The notes under the pieces: generated by a model
Seen by the model: only the letters and a program-made list of their open reading frames with translations
Databases searched by the model: none
What the model was told of the DNA's origin: nothing
Assembly: GCF_020531845.1 (NCBI RefSeq)
Contig: NZ_JAJAVF010000005.1
Span: forward strand, 209,128 to 273,127
Source of the DNA: Methylobacillus methanolivorans
GTDB lineage: Bacteria; Pseudomonadota; Gammaproteobacteria; Burkholderiales; Methylophilaceae
Direction of reading: 5' to 3'
Length of the DNA: 64,000 nucleotides
Shown here: positions 1-11,438 of the stretch, piece after piece
How the letters are laid out: every line of letters starts with the position of its first letter
Position numbering within the stretch: the first letter of the stretch is position 1
Position numbers and translations under genes: made by a program

Positions 1-55
1 CGCCTATCACTTTGATCACGGCCTCTTGTGAGTCCCTGTCCATAATCTCAAACAT
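1..55 (-). CDS. ftsZ: Cell division protein FtsZ, N-terminal fragment (runs off the window)
   Basis: Only the first 18 codons are present; they read MFEIMDRDSQEAVIKVIG, the typical start of proteobacterial FtsZ, the tubulin-like GTPase that forms the division ring. An AGGAGG-like ribosome binding site lies at about 62-68, just upstream of the ATG at 53-55. It follows ftsA in the same direction after an 88-bp gap, the usual end of a dcw cluster. The identification rests on the short N-terminus plus gene order. Confidence 0.9.
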   Translation of the reverse strand, partial: MFEIMDRDSQEAVIKVIG

Positions 56-143
56 GTTAAATTCCTCCAAAGTTACGTCTGCCTAAACTCGAAAAAAGCA
101 CTATTGCTTGCACACAATCGCTTACAAACACGCTACTTAACTA

Positions 144-1382
144 CTAGAAATTACCCTGGAACCAACTCTTCATCCGGCTCAACACCTGGCTGAAAGAATT
201 GGATTCCATCTGTCCCTGGAGCTGACGTTCCACTTGCTGCTGTCCCATCAATACCAGTCCCACCCCGGTGGCATACCTCGGATTACCTACCACCTCGGAC
301 AAACCTCCCACATTGCGCGGCATGCCAAGGCGCACCGGCATGTGGAAAATCTCTTCACCCAGTTCCACCATCCCCTTCATAAGGGAGGAACCACCTGTAA
401 TCACAATGCCGGAGGCAATCATTTCCTCCATGCCGCTACGGCGCAATTCGCCGAGCACAAACTCATATAGCTCAACCACGCGCGGCTCGATGACCTCCGC
501 CAAGGTCTGTACCGACAATTGACGCGGGTCACGGCCATCAACTCCCGGCACTTCCACCACTTCGCGTGCATCGGCCAGCTGACGCAAGGCGCAGCCATGC
601 TTGATCTTGATCTCTTCTGCGGATTGGGTCGGCGTGCGGAACGCCACAGCCACATCATTAGTGATCTGGTCACCCGCGATCGGCACCACGGCGGTATGGC
701 GGATCGCGCCCTGCTTGAACACGGCAATGTCGGTTGTGCCGCCGCCAATATCCACCAGGCACACGCCCAGTTCTTTTTCATCTTCAGTCAATACCGCCAG
801 GCTGGATGCCAGCGGTTGCAGGATAAGATCGCTCACTTCCAGGCCACAACGCTTGATGCACTTGACGATGTTCTGCGCAGCAGAAACAGCGCCGGTGACA
901 ATATGTACCTTGACCTCCAGCTTCATACCGCTCATGCCCAGGGGCTCACGTACGTCTTCCTGGCCATCGATAATGAATTCCTGCGTGAGGATATGCAGGA
1001 TCTGCTGATCAGATGGCAAGGCGATCGCCCGCGCAGTCTCGATCACGCGATCCACATCCATCTGCGTCACTTCGGCATCCTTGATTTTCACCATGCCGTG
1101 CGAATTGAGGCTCTTGATATGCGAGCCTGCAATGCCGGTGAATACGGTACTGATCTTGCAATCAGCCATGAGCTCAGCCTCTTCCAGCGCACGCTGGATC
1201 GCCTGTACGGTGGAGTCGATATTCACCACCACGCCCTTCTTCAAACCGCGCGAAGTGTTTTGCCCCAAGCCGATGACCTTGAGACTACCATCCAGCTGTA
1301 GCTCGGCCACAATCGCGACGATCTTCGAGGTGCCAATATCCAGCCCGACTATCAGGTTCTTATCTTCCCGGACCCTGCTCAT
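144..1382 (-). CDS. ftsA: Cell division protein FtsA
   Basis: Actin-like ATPase that tethers FtsZ to the inner face of the cytoplasmic membrane and recruits later divisome proteins. At 412 aa it matches the family length. Visible actin-fold motifs are the N-terminal phosphate-1 loop (GLDIGTSKIVAIV, about residues 13-25), the phosphate-2 loop (VDIGGGTTDIAVF, about 212) and the adenosine motif (VITGGSSLMKG, about 335). The last 15 or so residues (VLSRMKSWFQGNF) form the expected amphipathic membrane-targeting helix. It sits between ftsQ (25-bp gap) and ftsZ. Confidence 0.97.
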   Translation of the reverse strand: MSRVREDKNLIVGLDIGTSKIVAIVAELQLDGSLKVIGLGQNTSRGLKKGVVVNIDSTVQAIQRALEEAELMADCKISTVFTGIAGSHIKSLNSHGMVKIKDAEVTQMDVDRVIETARAIALPSDQQILHILTQEFIIDGQEDVREPLGMSGMKLEVKVHIVTGAVSAAQNIVKCIKRCGLEVSDLILQPLASSLAVLTEDEKELGVCLVDIGGGTTDIAVFKQGAIRHTAVVPIAGDQITNDVAVAFRTPTQSAEEIKIKHGCALRQLADAREVVEVPGVDGRDPRQLSVQTLAEVIEPRVVELYEFVLGELRRSGMEEMIASGIVITGGSSLMKGMVELGEEIFHMPVRLGMPRNVGGLSEVVGNPRYATGVGLVLMGQQQVERQLQGQMESNSFSQVLSRMKSWFQGNF

Positions 1383-1407
1383 TTATTTCTCCAATTTTCC
1401 ATAGTAC

Positions 1408-2139
1408 TCAGGCTGCTCCTGTCTTGCGTTTTGGCGGCAATCCCTCAGGCTTGCGCACGGCAAACCCGTTGGGATAGCGCAAATCGGCGTAGCTGATTGC
1501 CACTTTCAGCCCGCCCAATGTCTGTTTGTAAACGCTGGCAAACTTCTGCAAACGCGTTTCCATATCTTCACGGCCCAGTTCAATCACCATGCCGCTGTTG
1601 GTCTTGATCTGCCAGGCGCGGCGCGGGGTCAATGCCAGCTGCGCGATATGCATGCCAGTGCTTGTCCCCAATATCTGGCTATACACGCCATATTGCTTGG
1701 CCACTTCCGCCACACCATCGCCAGGCCCGTAGAACACCGGCAAATCACTATCCGACGCTGCATGGAACAACTCGCCATAGGTGTTCACCAAGGCAATATT
1801 GCCCCAGCGCGCCAGTTCCTTTTGCTCTTCAACCACCACTTCCAGCCGGTCTGGCCAGCGCTTGCGCACGCTGACCTTGCGTGCCCACGGCAGCTTCTGG
1901 AAGGCATCCCTGGCCTTCACCACATCCACCGTGAAGAAATTACCCTGCAAGTGCCTATCGACGATGAACTTGATCTGCTCACGCGTCACATGGTCCAGCT
2001 TGCCTTCCACCCGCACTTCCTTGAGCGGGAAAATCGGCAGGTGCACAACGACATACACCAGCCCGTACAAAAACATGACTGCCGCCAGTGCATTCAGCAG
2101 GTTCGCGATCCAGTTGAGGACGCGCGGCTTATCCCACAT
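1408..2139 (-). CDS. ftsQ: Cell division protein FtsQ
   Basis: Bitopic divisome protein that links early cytoplasmic and late periplasmic division proteins through FtsB and FtsL. The 243-aa product has a short cytoplasmic N-terminus, one membrane helix at about residues 11-32 ([19 protein letters not shown]), then a POTRA domain beginning [10 protein letters not shown] and the FtsQ/DivIB domain. The ATG lies inside the end of ddl (11-bp overlap), indicating translational coupling. Size and order fit betaproteobacterial FtsQ. Confidence 0.94.
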   Translation of the reverse strand: MWDKPRVLNWIANLLNALAAVMFLYGLVYVVVHLPIFPLKEVRVEGKLDHVTREQIKFIVDRHLQGNFFTVDVVKARDAFQKLPWARKVSVRKRWPDRLEVVVEEQKELARWGNIALVNTYGELFHAASDSDLPVFYGPGDGVAEVAKQYGVYSQILGTSTGMHIAQLALTPRRAWQIKTNSGMVIELGREDMETRLQKFASVYKQTLGGLKVAISYADLRYPNGFAVRKPEGLPPKRKTGAA

Positions 2140-3037
2140 GCGCTAGCTCCAACACCTTGAGCACCAGTTCATCGAAACTCAGCCCAATCGCCCTGGCACC
2201 CATGGGCACCAAGCTATGGTCCGTCATGCCAGGCGACGTATTCACCTCGAGGAAATAATGCTTCCCGGCTTCATCCATGAGGAAATCCACCCGGCCCCAG
2301 CCTTGTCCGCCTACCACGCGGAACGCCTGCAAGGCCTCAGCCTTGATTTTTTCTTCCAGCACAGCATCAAGGCCACATGGGCAGAGATATTGGGTATCGT
2401 CGCGCAGGTATTTAGCCTCGTAGTCATAGAACTCGTTGGCAGGCACAATACGGATCACCGGCAACACCTGGTCACCGAGAATGCCCACGGTATATTCGCC
2501 GCCGCCAACAAACTGCTCAGCAATGACCAAAGGGTCAGACTTGGCAGCCAGTTCATAAGCCGCCTGAAGACCGCCAGCCGCCTTAACCTTGCTGATTCCA
2601 ATGCTGGAGCCTTCATTGGCAGGCTTCACGAATAATGGCAAACCCAAGCGCTGCTCTATCGCCGCAAAATCGCTATCGGCATTCACTAATTCAAATTCCG
2701 GCGTCACAACTCCGGCAGCACGCCACAGCAGCTTGGTGCGCCATTTATCCATGCCCACGCTGGAAGCCATCACGCCGCTGCCGGTATAGGGGATCCCCAT
2801 CAACTCGAGTGCGCCCTGGATAGTGCCGTCCTCGCCATAGCGACCATGCAAGGCAATAAACACACGATCAAACGCTTTCAGTTCGCTCAGTTCACGCTCT
2901 GCAGGATCAAACGCATGGGCATCTACGCCTCCGCGCAACAAGGCCGCCAGCACGGCTGCACCGCTTTTTAGCGATACCTCGCGCTCACCGGACTTGCCGC
3001 CAAACAGCACGGCTACCTTGCCGAAACTCCTACTCAT
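2129..3037 (-). CDS. ddlB: D-alanine--D-alanine ligase
   Basis: ATP-grasp enzyme that joins two D-alanines to make the dipeptide used by MurF. The sequence has the N-terminal [19 protein letters not shown] motif, the ATP-grasp loop ([11 protein letters not shown]) and the C-terminal Mg/ATP motif [17 protein letters not shown]. Three in-frame ATGs compete; the third (MSRSFGK, start at 3037) has a GGAG sequence about 9 nt upstream and gives 302 aa, close to the 306 aa of E. coli DdlB. The start lies within the last codons of murB. Confidence 0.95.
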   Translation of the reverse strand: MSRSFGKVAVLFGGKSGEREVSLKSGAAVLAALLRGGVDAHAFDPAERELSELKAFDRVFIALHGRYGEDGTIQGALELMGIPYTGSGVMASSVGMDKWRTKLLWRAAGVVTPEFELVNADSDFAAIEQRLGLPLFVKPANEGSSIGISKVKAAGGLQAAYELAAKSDPLVIAEQFVGGGEYTVGILGDQVLPVIRIVPANEFYDYEAKYLRDDTQYLCPCGLDAVLEEKIKAEALQAFRVVGGQGWGRVDFLMDEAGKHYFLEVNTSPGMTDHSLVPMGARAIGLSFDELVLKVLELAHVG

Positions 3038-3920
3038 GCCCATCTTCTCCAATCACTCTCACTTCTGGATGCAGTGCCACGCCCTGCTGTTGCTTCACCA
3101 CTGCCTGCACATGCAGGATCAGCTGCTCAATATCCTTTGCCGTTGCTTCGCCTTGGTTGACGATGAAATTGGCATGTTTCTCCGACACCTCTGCACCGCC
3201 TATGCGATAGCCCTTCAAGCAGCTCGCCTCTATGAGTCGCGCGGCATGATCACCCGGCGGGTTGCGGAACACCGACCCTGCATTGGGCAAGTTGAGCGGC
3301 TGTGTCGCCAAGCGCCTCGCCAGCAATTGCTTGATCTTTGCTTCAGCCTCCGTTGCATCGCCATCAGCCAAGCGAAACCAAGCGGCCACGAACCACTCAT
3401 CTGCCACCGGCATGTCTACATGGCGATAAGCTGTGCTAAATGCCTGGTGATTGCGCTCATGCAGCTCGCCAGCGCGGTCTATGGTCAACACACGCTCGAC
3501 GATTTCCCATGTTTCGCCACCATGGCAGCCAGCATTCATTGCCAGAGCACCACCCACGGTGCCTGGAATCCCCGCCATGAACTCCGCACCATGCAAATGC
3601 TGGCGTGCAGCAAACCTGGCAAGCTTGGCACTAGTGACACCCGCCTCGGCATAGACCAGACCGTGATCCTGATGCAGTGCAGTCAACGCTCCATGCATCA
3701 GGATTACAGTGCCCCTGACACCACCGTCGCGCACCAGCAGATTAGAACCCAGGCCAATGAAATACAGTGGCTCGCCCGCAGGCAGGCCAGACAGAAACTG
3801 TTGCAAATCGTCGAGGCTGGCTGGTACATACAGGCGATCAGCCGCACCACCCGTGCGCCAGCTGGTATAGCGCGCCAGCGACTCGTCATGCAGCAACTTG
3901 CCTGTCACGACAGTCGTCAT
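3030..3920 (-). CDS. murB: UDP-N-acetylenolpyruvoylglucosamine reductase
   Basis: FAD enzyme that reduces UDP-GlcNAc-enolpyruvate to UDP-MurNAc with NADPH. FAD-binding segments are visible: [17 protein letters not shown] at about residue 55 and [19 protein letters not shown] at about 113. The catalytic serine region is [19 protein letters not shown]. At 296 aa it is shorter than the 342-aa E. coli type I enzyme and fits the shorter type II size class. The ATG overlaps the murC stop by 4 bp. Confidence 0.96.
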   Translation of the reverse strand: MTTVVTGKLLHDESLARYTSWRTGGAADRLYVPASLDDLQQFLSGLPAGEPLYFIGLGSNLLVRDGGVRGTVILMHGALTALHQDHGLVYAEAGVTSAKLARFAARQHLHGAEFMAGIPGTVGGALAMNAGCHGGETWEIVERVLTIDRAGELHERNHQAFSTAYRHVDMPVADEWFVAAWFRLADGDATEAEAKIKQLLARRLATQPLNLPNAGSVFRNPPGDHAARLIEASCLKGYRIGGAEVSEKHANFIVNQGEATAKDIEQLILHVQAVVKQQQGVALHPEVRVIGEDGHE

Positions 3921-5344
3921 GGCTGCACAGCCTCCAGAGCCATCGGCTGTACAGAGGCCATTTCTTTGGTCTTTGCCGCCACCTGTCCAATAGAACCTGC
4001 CCCCATGACGATCACTACGTCACCATCCTGCGCCATGTCGAGAATGGCTTGCGGCAACTCCTGCGGCGTATCAACGAACAGGGGCTCAACCTTGCCCGCA
4101 ACCCGGATCGCACGCACCAATGAACGACCATCAGCCGCCACAATCGGTGCCTCGCCTGCGGAATACACTTCGGTCAACAGCACCACGTCCGCCCCGGACA
4201 GCACTTTGACGAAATCCTCGAAGCAATCACGAGTACGGGTGTAGCGATGCGGCTGAAAAGCCAGCACCAGCCTGCGCCCAGGGAAGGCATCGCGTGCCGC
4301 AGCAATCACCGCATTCATTTCGACCGGGTGATGTCCATAATCGTCAATCAGGGTGAAGCGGCCGCGATCTTTAGCTGGCACTTCACCGTAGCGCTCGAAA
4401 CGACGACCCACGCCTTTGAACTCGGCGAGGGCTTTGACAATCGCGGCATCAGGCACATTAAGTTCGCTTGCTACGGCAATGGCCGCCAGCGCATTCAACA
4501 CGTAATGCTTGCCCGGCAGGTTGAGCGTGACATCAAACGTGGTGGTCACGCCATTGATGCGGCTCACGGTGAAATGCATGCGGCCATTCTCCGCACGCAC
4601 ATTGCTGCCACGGATACGCGCTTCCTCCGAGAAGCCATACGGCATCACCGGCTTGGAAACTTGCGGCAAGATGGCGCGGATATTCGGATCATCAATGCAA
4701 ACCACGGCCATGCCATAGAACGGCAGGCGTTGCAGGAATTCGACAAAGGCCCCCTTGAGGCGCTCGAAATCGTGACCATAAGTATCCATATGGTCGGCAT
4801 CGATATTGGTAACCACGGAGATGATGGGGGTCAGGTGCAGGAAGGAAGCATCGGACTCATCGGCCTCGGCCACAATGAACTCACCTGTGCCCAATCGTGC
4901 ATTGCTGCCAGAAGCTTCCAGCCGCCCGCCAATGACAAAAGTGGGGTCCATCCCGGCCTCTGCAAGGATGCTGGCAATTAGGCTGGTAGTCGTGGTCTTG
5001 CCATGCGTACCGGCAATCGCAATGCCCTGGCGGAAGCGCATAAGCTCGGCCAGCATCAAGGCGCGCGGCACAATAGGGATACTGCGCTCGCGTGCTGCCA
5101 CGACCTCAGGATTATCATCCTTGACCGCGCTGGAAATCACCACCACATCCGCTTGCCCCAGGTTTTCTGCCGCATGCCCCAAATGCAAGGTGGCACCAAA
5201 GCCAGCCAGTCTGCGTGTTGTCGCATTATCTGCCAGATCAGAGCCGCTCACGCTGAACCCCAGGTTAAGCAGCACCTCGGCGATACCGCTCATCCCAGAG
5301 CCGCCGATACCAACAAAATGTACTTGTTTTACTTTATGTTTCAT
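3917..5344 (-). CDS. murC: UDP-N-acetylmuramate--L-alanine ligase
   Basis: First Mur amide ligase, adding L-Ala to UDP-MurNAc with ATP. The 475-aa protein opens with a Rossmann-type UDP-binding motif ([18 protein letters not shown]), has the P-loop [15 protein letters not shown] at about residue 113, and shows the central-domain DADHMDTYG and C-terminal DDYGHHPVE signatures of MurC. It overlaps murG by 4 bp at its start and murB by 4 bp at its end, so it lies inside the tightly coupled dcw operon. Confidence 0.97.
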   Translation of the reverse strand: MKHKVKQVHFVGIGGSGMSGIAEVLLNLGFSVSGSDLADNATTRRLAGFGATLHLGHAAENLGQADVVVISSAVKDDNPEVVAARERSIPIVPRALMLAELMRFRQGIAIAGTHGKTTTTSLIASILAEAGMDPTFVIGGRLEASGSNARLGTGEFIVAEADESDASFLHLTPIISVVTNIDADHMDTYGHDFERLKGAFVEFLQRLPFYGMAVVCIDDPNIRAILPQVSKPVMPYGFSEEARIRGSNVRAENGRMHFTVSRINGVTTTFDVTLNLPGKHYVLNALAAIAVASELNVPDAAIVKALAEFKGVGRRFERYGEVPAKDRGRFTLIDDYGHHPVEMNAVIAAARDAFPGRRLVLAFQPHRYTRTRDCFEDFVKVLSGADVVLLTEVYSAGEAPIVAADGRSLVRAIRVAGKVEPLFVDTPQELPQAILDMAQDGDVVIVMGAGSIGQVAAKTKEMASVQPMALEAVQP

Positions 5345-6447
5345 GGGCGCGTCCCTCCCTGCACTGGCAGGGCAATACTTTCCAGTTCGTTGGCTATCGT
5401 CTCTGTTGCCTGTGGCCTTCCCAGCTCGCGCGCAGCTTGCGCAATGGTCAGCAAACGGCTGCGTGTTAACTCCTGCAACAAGCCAGCTAACCTTTGCGGC
5501 GTCATTTCCTGCTGCGGCAAATGAATCGCCGCATTGTGCTCAGCCATCCAGCGCGCGTTGTCGCGCTGATGTGAAGTTGTCGAAACCACCAGTGGCACCA
5601 GGATGCTGGCAACACCTGCGGTAGCCAACTCACTCACCGTGATAGCCCCGGCGCGGCATACCAGCACATCGGCTTGTGCATAGGCTCTGGCCATATCATC
5701 AATAAATGGCACCACATTGGCCTCTACCCCAGCTGCGGCATAAGCTGCACGCAAGGCATCAATATGCTGCGCACCAGATTGATGCGTCACCAGCGGACGC
5801 TGTTCGGCGGGCAACAGGGCCAAGGCCTTCGGTAAAGTGGCATTGAGCACTTGCGCCCCCAGACTGCCTCCCACCACCAACACATGCAGCGGGCCACTCC
5901 GTTGGGCGAAGCGTTGCTCTGGCGTTGCAATATTCATGATCTCGGCGCGTACCGGGTTACCTGTCACGCGTGCCTTGAATGCCATATCGCCCAATGAGAT
6001 CGCGCCACCATCAAAACCAAACAACACACGGCGCGCATGCTTGACCAACGCACGATTCGACATCAATAAGGCTGCATCCGCGTTGACCAAAGCTAGTGGC
6101 ACACCAGCCACACGCGCCGCCCAGCCTCCTGGCACAGTGACGTAGCCACCCATGCCAAGCACAACCTGCGGCTTCAATGTACGCATCAAGCGCCATGCAG
6201 ACACTGTTGAACTGACCAAGCGGAACATACCCAACAGGCTATGCTTCCAGCCCTTGCCACGCAGGCCCGAGAACTGAAGCTGCGTCATCGGCAAGCCACT
6301 AGGCGGCACCAGGCGGTTTTCCATGCCATGCGTCGTGCCTAGCCAATGTACCGTCCAGCCGCGTGCCTGCATGGCCTTGGCGATGGCTAGTCCTGGCATC
6401 ACGTGTCCACCTGTGCCTGCTGCCATGATGAGTAGGGTTTTGCTCAT
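5341..6447 (-). CDS. murG: UDP-GlcNAc:undecaprenyl-pyrophosphoryl-MurNAc-pentapeptide GlcNAc transferase (lipid II synthase)
   Basis: Peripheral membrane GT-B glycosyltransferase that converts lipid I to lipid II. The N-terminal glycine-rich motif [18 protein letters not shown] and the C-terminal donor-site region ([20 protein letters not shown]) are clear. The frame is open 36 bp further upstream, but the ATG at 6445-6447 ([15 protein letters not shown]) forms a 4-bp ATGA overlap with the ftsW stop, matching the pattern across the cluster. This gives 368 aa, near the 355 aa of E. coli MurG. Confidence 0.97.
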   Translation of the reverse strand: MSKTLLIMAAGTGGHVMPGLAIAKAMQARGWTVHWLGTTHGMENRLVPPSGLPMTQLQFSGLRGKGWKHSLLGMFRLVSSTVSAWRLMRTLKPQVVLGMGGYVTVPGGWAARVAGVPLALVNADAALLMSNRALVKHARRVLFGFDGGAISLGDMAFKARVTGNPVRAEIMNIATPEQRFAQRSGPLHVLVVGGSLGAQVLNATLPKALALLPAEQRPLVTHQSGAQHIDALRAAYAAAGVEANVVPFIDDMARAYAQADVLVCRAGAITVSELATAGVASILVPLVVSTTSHQRDNARWMAEHNAAIHLPQQEMTPQRLAGLLQELTRSRLLTIAQAARELGRPQATETIANELESIALPVQGGTRP

Positions 6448-7622
6448 GCTGGCAATCCTTTTTGAAGACGCCTGTTTTCCCAATCAATACGCAGGAGAAT
6501 TGCCAGGGCAATGCAATTCGCCAGAATGCCGCTACCGCCGAATGACAGCAGGGGCAAAGTCAGCCCCTTGGTAGGCAGCACGCCCATGTTCACGCCGATA
6601 TTGATGATGCTTTGCACGCCTATCCACACGCCTATGCCTTGTGCAAGCAGGGCGGAGAAGTAGCGCTCATTAGCAACCGCTTCCTTGCCGATGCGGAAGG
6701 CACGGATCACCAACCAGGCAAACAGGCCAACCACCACCATGACACCGATAAAGCCCAGCTCCTCGGCAATCACCGCCATCAAGAAGTCAGTATGTGCTTC
6801 AGGCAAATACAGTAGTTTTTCCACGCTGGCACCCAGGCCAACGCCTAGCCACTCACCACGGCCAAAGGCAATTAAGGCATGCGACAGCTGGTAGCCCTTG
6901 CCGAATGGGTCGGCCCAGGGATCCATAAAGCCAATCACGCGCTGTAAGCGATATGGCGAACTCCAAATCAGGCCCACCACGGCCACCGGCAGCAACGCCA
7001 CCAGTCCGCCAAAAATACGGCCATTAATCCCGCCCAGCCAAAGAATCGCCATCGAGATAGAAACGATCACGCTGAATGCGCCGAAATCAGGCTCGCGCAG
7101 CAGCAGCCAGCCCACCACCACCATGACGGCGACCATGGGCAGGAAGCCACGCTTGATGCTATCCATCACCTCGGCCTTGCGGATGGTGTAATCGGCTACA
7201 TAAATCGCGGCAAACAGCTTCATGAATTCAGAGGGCTGCAAATTGATCACGAAGAGCGACAACCAGCGCTGGCTGCCATTGACGTTGCGCCCCACGCCGG
7301 GAACCAATACCAGCACTAACAGGAACAAGCCCAGCATGAATAGATAAGGGGCCATCTTCTGCCAGAAGCGCGTAGGCACCTGGAAGGCGACCAAGCCTGC
7401 CAGCAGGCTGATCACCAGGAATATGCTATGGCGCACAAGGAAATACGTGGGTTGATGCCCTGTCATCTTGTCAGCCTCGGCCAGCGCGATGGAGGCGGAA
7501 TACACCATGACCAGGCCAATGCCCAGTAGGGACAAGACCACCCAGACCAATGCCTGGTCATAAGTGGAAGAGGATGAAGGCAGACGATCACGGCCACTGA
7601 GCATATACATCATGTTCTTCAT
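6444..7622 (-). CDS. ftsW: SEDS-family peptidoglycan glycosyltransferase FtsW
   Basis: Polytopic SEDS protein that polymerises lipid II at the septum together with FtsI. The 392-aa sequence has about ten hydrophobic helices. It carries family motifs such as [12 protein letters not shown], the [12 protein letters not shown] region containing the conserved catalytic aspartate, and the C-terminal [15 protein letters not shown] signature. Its position between murD and murG, overlapping each by 4 bp, separates it from its paralogue RodA. Confidence 0.96.
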   Translation of the reverse strand: MKNMMYMLSGRDRLPSSSSTYDQALVWVVLSLLGIGLVMVYSASIALAEADKMTGHQPTYFLVRHSIFLVISLLAGLVAFQVPTRFWQKMAPYLFMLGLFLLVLVLVPGVGRNVNGSQRWLSLFVINLQPSEFMKLFAAIYVADYTIRKAEVMDSIKRGFLPMVAVMVVVGWLLLREPDFGAFSVIVSISMAILWLGGINGRIFGGLVALLPVAVVGLIWSSPYRLQRVIGFMDPWADPFGKGYQLSHALIAFGRGEWLGVGLGASVEKLLYLPEAHTDFLMAVIAEELGFIGVMVVVGLFAWLVIRAFRIGKEAVANERYFSALLAQGIGVWIGVQSIINIGVNMGVLPTKGLTLPLLSFGGSGILANCIALAILLRIDWENRRLQKGLPA

Positions 7623-8980
7623 GCCCGCACCTCACTCACTTGCAGGTCATGCACCGCCTGCACGAAAACCTCGGCACGGTGCACGTAATTGCGGAACATA
7701 TCCAGACTGGCGCAGGCGGGAGATAGCAGCACGGCATCGCCTGGCTCGGCGAGGTTAAAAGCTTGCACCACGGCACTTTCAAGGCTGGCTGCAGGCTCAA
7801 GTTGCACTCCTGTATCCTGCAAGGCAGCAGCGATCAAGCCAGCATCGCGCCCGATCAAGACGACAGCACGTGCATGCTGAGCCACGGGGGCTTGCAATGG
7901 GCTGAAATCCTGCCCCTTGCCATCACCACCAGCAATCAGGACAACTTTGTTTGACAGTCCATTGAGTGCTGCGCAAGTAGCTCCAACATTGGTGCCCTTG
8001 GAATCATCATAGAACGAGACACCATCCACATCGGCCACCCACTGCACGCGATGCGGCAGGCCTGTGAAATCACGCAAGGCTTGCAAAGCCACGGTTTCAT
8101 CAATATTTAGCGCACTGCATAACGCCAATGCAGCTAATGCGTTGGCTGCATTGTGCAAGCCAGCAATCTTGAGTTGTGAAACCGGCATCAATTGACGCTG
8201 GCCTTGTCCCAACCAGACATCACCCGCTTCGTGCAGCAAACCAAAGTCCTGATCACTAACAGGCACACCCAGGCCAAACGTCAGCTGATCTATGCCGTCA
8301 ATCGCCATCTCGCGGCTCCAGACATCATCGGCATTGAGCACTTGCAGGCTGGCATGGGCAAAAATACGTGCCTTGGCATTGGCATAGGCCTGCATGCCTT
8401 CGTAACGATCCATGTGGTCTTCACTGATATTGAGCACCGTGGCTGCATCAGCCTGGAGACTATAAGTCGTTTCCAATTGAAAACTGGATAGCTCCAGCAC
8501 ATAAACCTCAGCAGCTTCATCCATGGCATCAAGCACGGGCAGGCCGATATTGCCTGCCACCACGGTTTTGAGGCCAGCAGCCTTGCATATTTCACCCACC
8601 AGCGTGGTAACAGTGCTTTTGCCGTTAGCCCCGGTAATGGCAATCACCTTGGCATGAGTCGACTTTGCCTGGGCAAATAGCTCAACATCACCTACAACCG
8701 GGACACCACGCGCGATAGCGGCCTGGATTTCAGGCTCAGCAACAGGAATACCCGGGCTGACCACGATCAACTCTGCATGTTCAAATGCCGCTGCAGTCAA
8801 TGCACCCAAATGAATATTGAGCTCCGGAAACTCTTGCCTGATGCCCTCCAGGCCAGGCGGCGTTGTACGCGTGTCTGCAACGGACAGGCGCGCACCCTGG
8901 CGCGCAAGCCAGCGCAATGCCGACAGGCCGGTATTACCCAGCCCTAGCACCAGCACTTGTTTGTCCTTGAGTTGCAGCAT
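7619..8980 (-). CDS. murD: UDP-N-acetylmuramoyl-L-alanine--D-glutamate ligase
   Basis: Second Mur ligase, adding D-Glu. The N-terminal UDP-binding fold starts [19 protein letters not shown], the ATP P-loop is [16 protein letters not shown] at about residue 115, and the central motif [10 protein letters not shown] and C-terminal [11 protein letters not shown] and [11 protein letters not shown] motifs match MurD. The length of 453 aa is usual. It begins 18 bp after the mraY stop, one of the few non-overlapping junctions in the cluster. Confidence 0.97.
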   Translation of the reverse strand: MLQLKDKQVLVLGLGNTGLSALRWLARQGARLSVADTRTTPPGLEGIRQEFPELNIHLGALTAAAFEHAELIVVSPGIPVAEPEIQAAIARGVPVVGDVELFAQAKSTHAKVIAITGANGKSTVTTLVGEICKAAGLKTVVAGNIGLPVLDAMDEAAEVYVLELSSFQLETTYSLQADAATVLNISEDHMDRYEGMQAYANAKARIFAHASLQVLNADDVWSREMAIDGIDQLTFGLGVPVSDQDFGLLHEAGDVWLGQGQRQLMPVSQLKIAGLHNAANALAALALCSALNIDETVALQALRDFTGLPHRVQWVADVDGVSFYDDSKGTNVGATCAALNGLSNKVVLIAGGDGKGQDFSPLQAPVAQHARAVVLIGRDAGLIAAALQDTGVQLEPAASLESAVVQAFNLAEPGDAVLLSPACASLDMFRNYVHRAEVFVQAVHDLQVSEVRA

Positions 8981-8998
8981 ATTGTCTTGACCGGCTTC

Positions 8999-10084
8999 TT
9001 ATCTCAGCTTCAATGTAGAAAGACCAACCAGCACCAGCATCATGGTGATGATCCAAAACCTGACAACGACTTGCGTCTCTTTCCAGCCCTTAAGCTCATA
9101 GTGGTGGTGCAAAGGCGCCATGCGAAAAATCCGCTTGCCAGTGAGCTTGAATGAACCGACTTGCAACATCACTGAAATAGTTTCCATCACGAACACGCCC
9201 CCCATGATGAACAGCACGATTTCCTGACGCACGATCACGGCAACGGTGCCCAGTGCTGCCCCCAGTGCCAGCGCGCCAACATCCCCCATGAACACTTCTG
9301 CCGGGTAAGCGTTGAACCAGAGAAAGCCCAACCCAGCGCCACCGATGGCGGCACAGAACACGGCCAACTCCCCTGCGCCCGGGACATACGGCACACCAAG
9401 ATACTTGGAGAAATACAGGTGGCCCGCCACATAGGCGAAAACGGCCAATGCACTCGCCACCATTACAGTTGGCATGATGGCGAGGCCATCCAGGCCATCA
9501 GTGAGGTTGACGGCATTGCTGGTGCCGACGATAACGAAATAAGTCAGGACGATGAAGCTCACCACGCCCAATGGCAGCACCAAATGCTTGAAGAATGGCA
9601 CGATCAATTCGGTTTCAGCAGGCACCGTCGCGGTGTAAAACAAATAAACCGCGACACCCGCACCGATCAATGATTGCCAGAAGTATTTAGCCTTGGCGGA
9701 CAAGCCCTTGGGGTTGCGGTAAACCACCTTGCGCCAATCATCCACCAGGCCAATCACACCGAACCCTAGGGTCGTGATCAGCACAACCCAGACAAAGCGA
9801 TTGGTCAGGTCTGCCCAAAGCAAGGTCGAGACTGCAATCGCAATCAAGATCAATGCACCGCCCATGGTAGGTGTACCTGCCTTCACCAAGTGGGTTTGCG
9901 GGCCATCATCACGTACGGATTGGCCCACCTTGTATTCGGTCAACTTGCGAATCAGGGCAGGCCCGACTAGGAAAGAGATAGCCAATGCCGTCAATGTCGC
10001 AAGCACAGCACGCAAGGTGATGTAATTGAACACATTGAAGCCGCGAATATCCTGGGCCAGCCAGCGAGCGAGTTCAAGCAACAT
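8999..10084 (-). CDS. mraY: Phospho-N-acetylmuramoyl-pentapeptide transferase
   Basis: Integral membrane enzyme that transfers phospho-MurNAc-pentapeptide to undecaprenyl phosphate to form lipid I. The 361-aa product has about ten membrane helices and the hallmark cytoplasmic motifs: GLVDDWRK with the paired aspartates, [11 protein letters not shown], and the histidine motif [11 protein letters not shown]. The start overlaps the end of murF by 11 bp. Confidence 0.97.
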   Translation of the reverse strand: MLLELARWLAQDIRGFNVFNYITLRAVLATLTALAISFLVGPALIRKLTEYKVGQSVRDDGPQTHLVKAGTPTMGGALILIAIAVSTLLWADLTNRFVWVVLITTLGFGVIGLVDDWRKVVYRNPKGLSAKAKYFWQSLIGAGVAVYLFYTATVPAETELIVPFFKHLVLPLGVVSFIVLTYFVIVGTSNAVNLTDGLDGLAIMPTVMVASALAVFAYVAGHLYFSKYLGVPYVPGAGELAVFCAAIGGAGLGFLWFNAYPAEVFMGDVGALALGAALGTVAVIVRQEIVLFIMGGVFVMETISVMLQVGSFKLTGKRIFRMAPLHHHYELKGWKETQVVVRFWIITMMLVLVGLSTLKLR

Positions 10085-11438
10085 GATGGTTCTCCTTTTG
10101 TTCTTGCAGCAGGTCGACGACCCGCTCCATGCGCATAAAACGCGAGCCCTTGACCAGGACCGTGGTATCAGGTGCCAGTTCAGGCAGTAATGCTGTCGTC
10201 AGCGATTCAACCGTGTCATAGTGGCTAGCCCCGCTGCCATAAGCCTGGACTGCCTGCCCAGCCAATGCGCCCAATGCATACAAGCCATCCAGTCCGGCTG
10301 CCTTGGCATAAACTCCAAGCTCGGCATGTAATGCCTGCTCGTTCTCGCCAAGCTCACCCATATCGCCCATCACCAACAAGCGCTTGCCAGGCTGGCGGGC
10401 CAACACATCAACGGCGGCGCGCATAGAGGCAGGGTTAGCGTTGTAAGTGTCATCAATGATCAAGGCACCTTGCTGGCCGGGCTTACGCTGCAACCGCCCC
10501 TTGACGCCACCAAAGCCGCTTAGCCCCGTTGCGATTGCATCCAGCGATGCCCCGACGGATAACGCTGCGGCAGTGGCGGCCAATGCATTCCTAATATTGT
10601 GCAAACCTGGTACAGGCAAACGGAATGATTGCTCACCAGTTGGTGTAGATAAATGCACCTCGCTACCATCGGCCTCCAGCCTATATTCTGCCGTGACATC
10701 TGCGCCTGCATTGAGACCAAATGTGAGTACCTTGTGCCCAGCAGCCAATGTTTGCCAGAAACCTGCAAAGGCATCATCCATATTGATGACTGCCGTACCA
10801 TCGACTACCAAGCCCTCGAAAATTTCACCTTTGGCTTTTGCCACACCTTCGACTGACCCCAGGCCACCAAGGTGCGCAGAGGTTGCGTTATTGATCAGAG
10901 CCACATCGGGGCAGCCAATCTGCGTGAGGTAACTAATCTCGCCAGCATGGTTCATGCCCATCTCCACCACGGCGTAACGGTGCGTTCCGCGCAAGCGCAG
11001 CAGGGTCAGTGGCAAGCCGAGATCATTATTGAGATTGCCTTGGGTTGCGAGCACGGCATCTTCCGAACCTGCCGCAACACGCAAGATAGCCGCCAGCATT
11101 TCCTTGACGCTGGTCTTGCCGTTGCTGCCGGTAATCGCCACCACAGGAATGCTGAATTTTTGTCGCCAATAAGCGGCCAGGCGACCAAGCGCCAAGCGTG
11201 TGTCATTCACCAAGACTGCAGGCAACGCATCAACCTCATGCGACAACAATACGGCTACCGCCCCCTGCTTCAATACATCGCGGGCATAATCATGGCCGTC
11301 AAAATGCTCTCCCTTGAGCGCAACAAACAATTGCCCGGCTTCCAGCTTACGGCTGTCGGTACCGACAGACTGAATCAGTACATCCTCTCCTAATAGGGTG
11401 CCGCCCGTCGCCTTAGCAATTTCAGACAAATACATCAT
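10074..11438 (-). CDS. murF: UDP-N-acetylmuramoyl-tripeptide--D-alanyl-D-alanine ligase
   Basis: Final cytoplasmic Mur ligase, adding D-Ala-D-Ala to UDP-MurNAc-tripeptide. The P-loop [17 protein letters not shown] lies at about residue 104, followed by the MurF motif [10 protein letters not shown] and the C-terminal [13 protein letters not shown]. The 454-aa length is normal. Two adjacent ATGs are possible starts; the first forms the 4-bp overlap with murE. Confidence 0.97.
   Translation of the reverse strand: MMYLSEIAKATGGTLLGEDVLIQSVGTDSRKLEAGQLFVALKGEHFDGHDYARDVLKQGAVAVLLSHEVDALPAVLVNDTRLALGRLAAYWRQKFSIPVVAITGSNGKTSVKEMLAAILRVAAGSEDAVLATQGNLNNDLGLPLTLLRLRGTHRYAVVEMGMNHAGEISYLTQIGCPDVALINNATSAHLGGLGSVEGVAKAKGEIFEGLVVDGTAVINMDDAFAGFWQTLAAGHKVLTFGLNAGADVTAEYRLEADGSEVHLSTPTGEQSFRLPVPGLHNIRNALAATAAALSVGASLDAIATGLSGFGGVKGRLQRKPGQQGALIIDDTYNANPASMRAAVDVLARQPGKRLLVMGDMGELGENEQALHAELGVYAKAAGLDGLYALGALAGQAVQAYGSGASHYDTVESLTTALLPELAPDTTVLVKGSRFMRMERVVDLLQEQKENHHVA

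Noticed and set aside
96..109. Hairpin with T-run between ftsA and ftsZ
   Set aside because: The stem is only 5 bp (AAGCA/TGCTT) and a terminator ahead of ftsZ would be unexpected; judged to be chance.
2994..4244. 416-codon open frame on the plus strand
   Set aside because: It lies wholly antisense to murB/murC and the ends of their neighbours, which are certain genes; no domain is recognisable. It is a by-product of codon bias.
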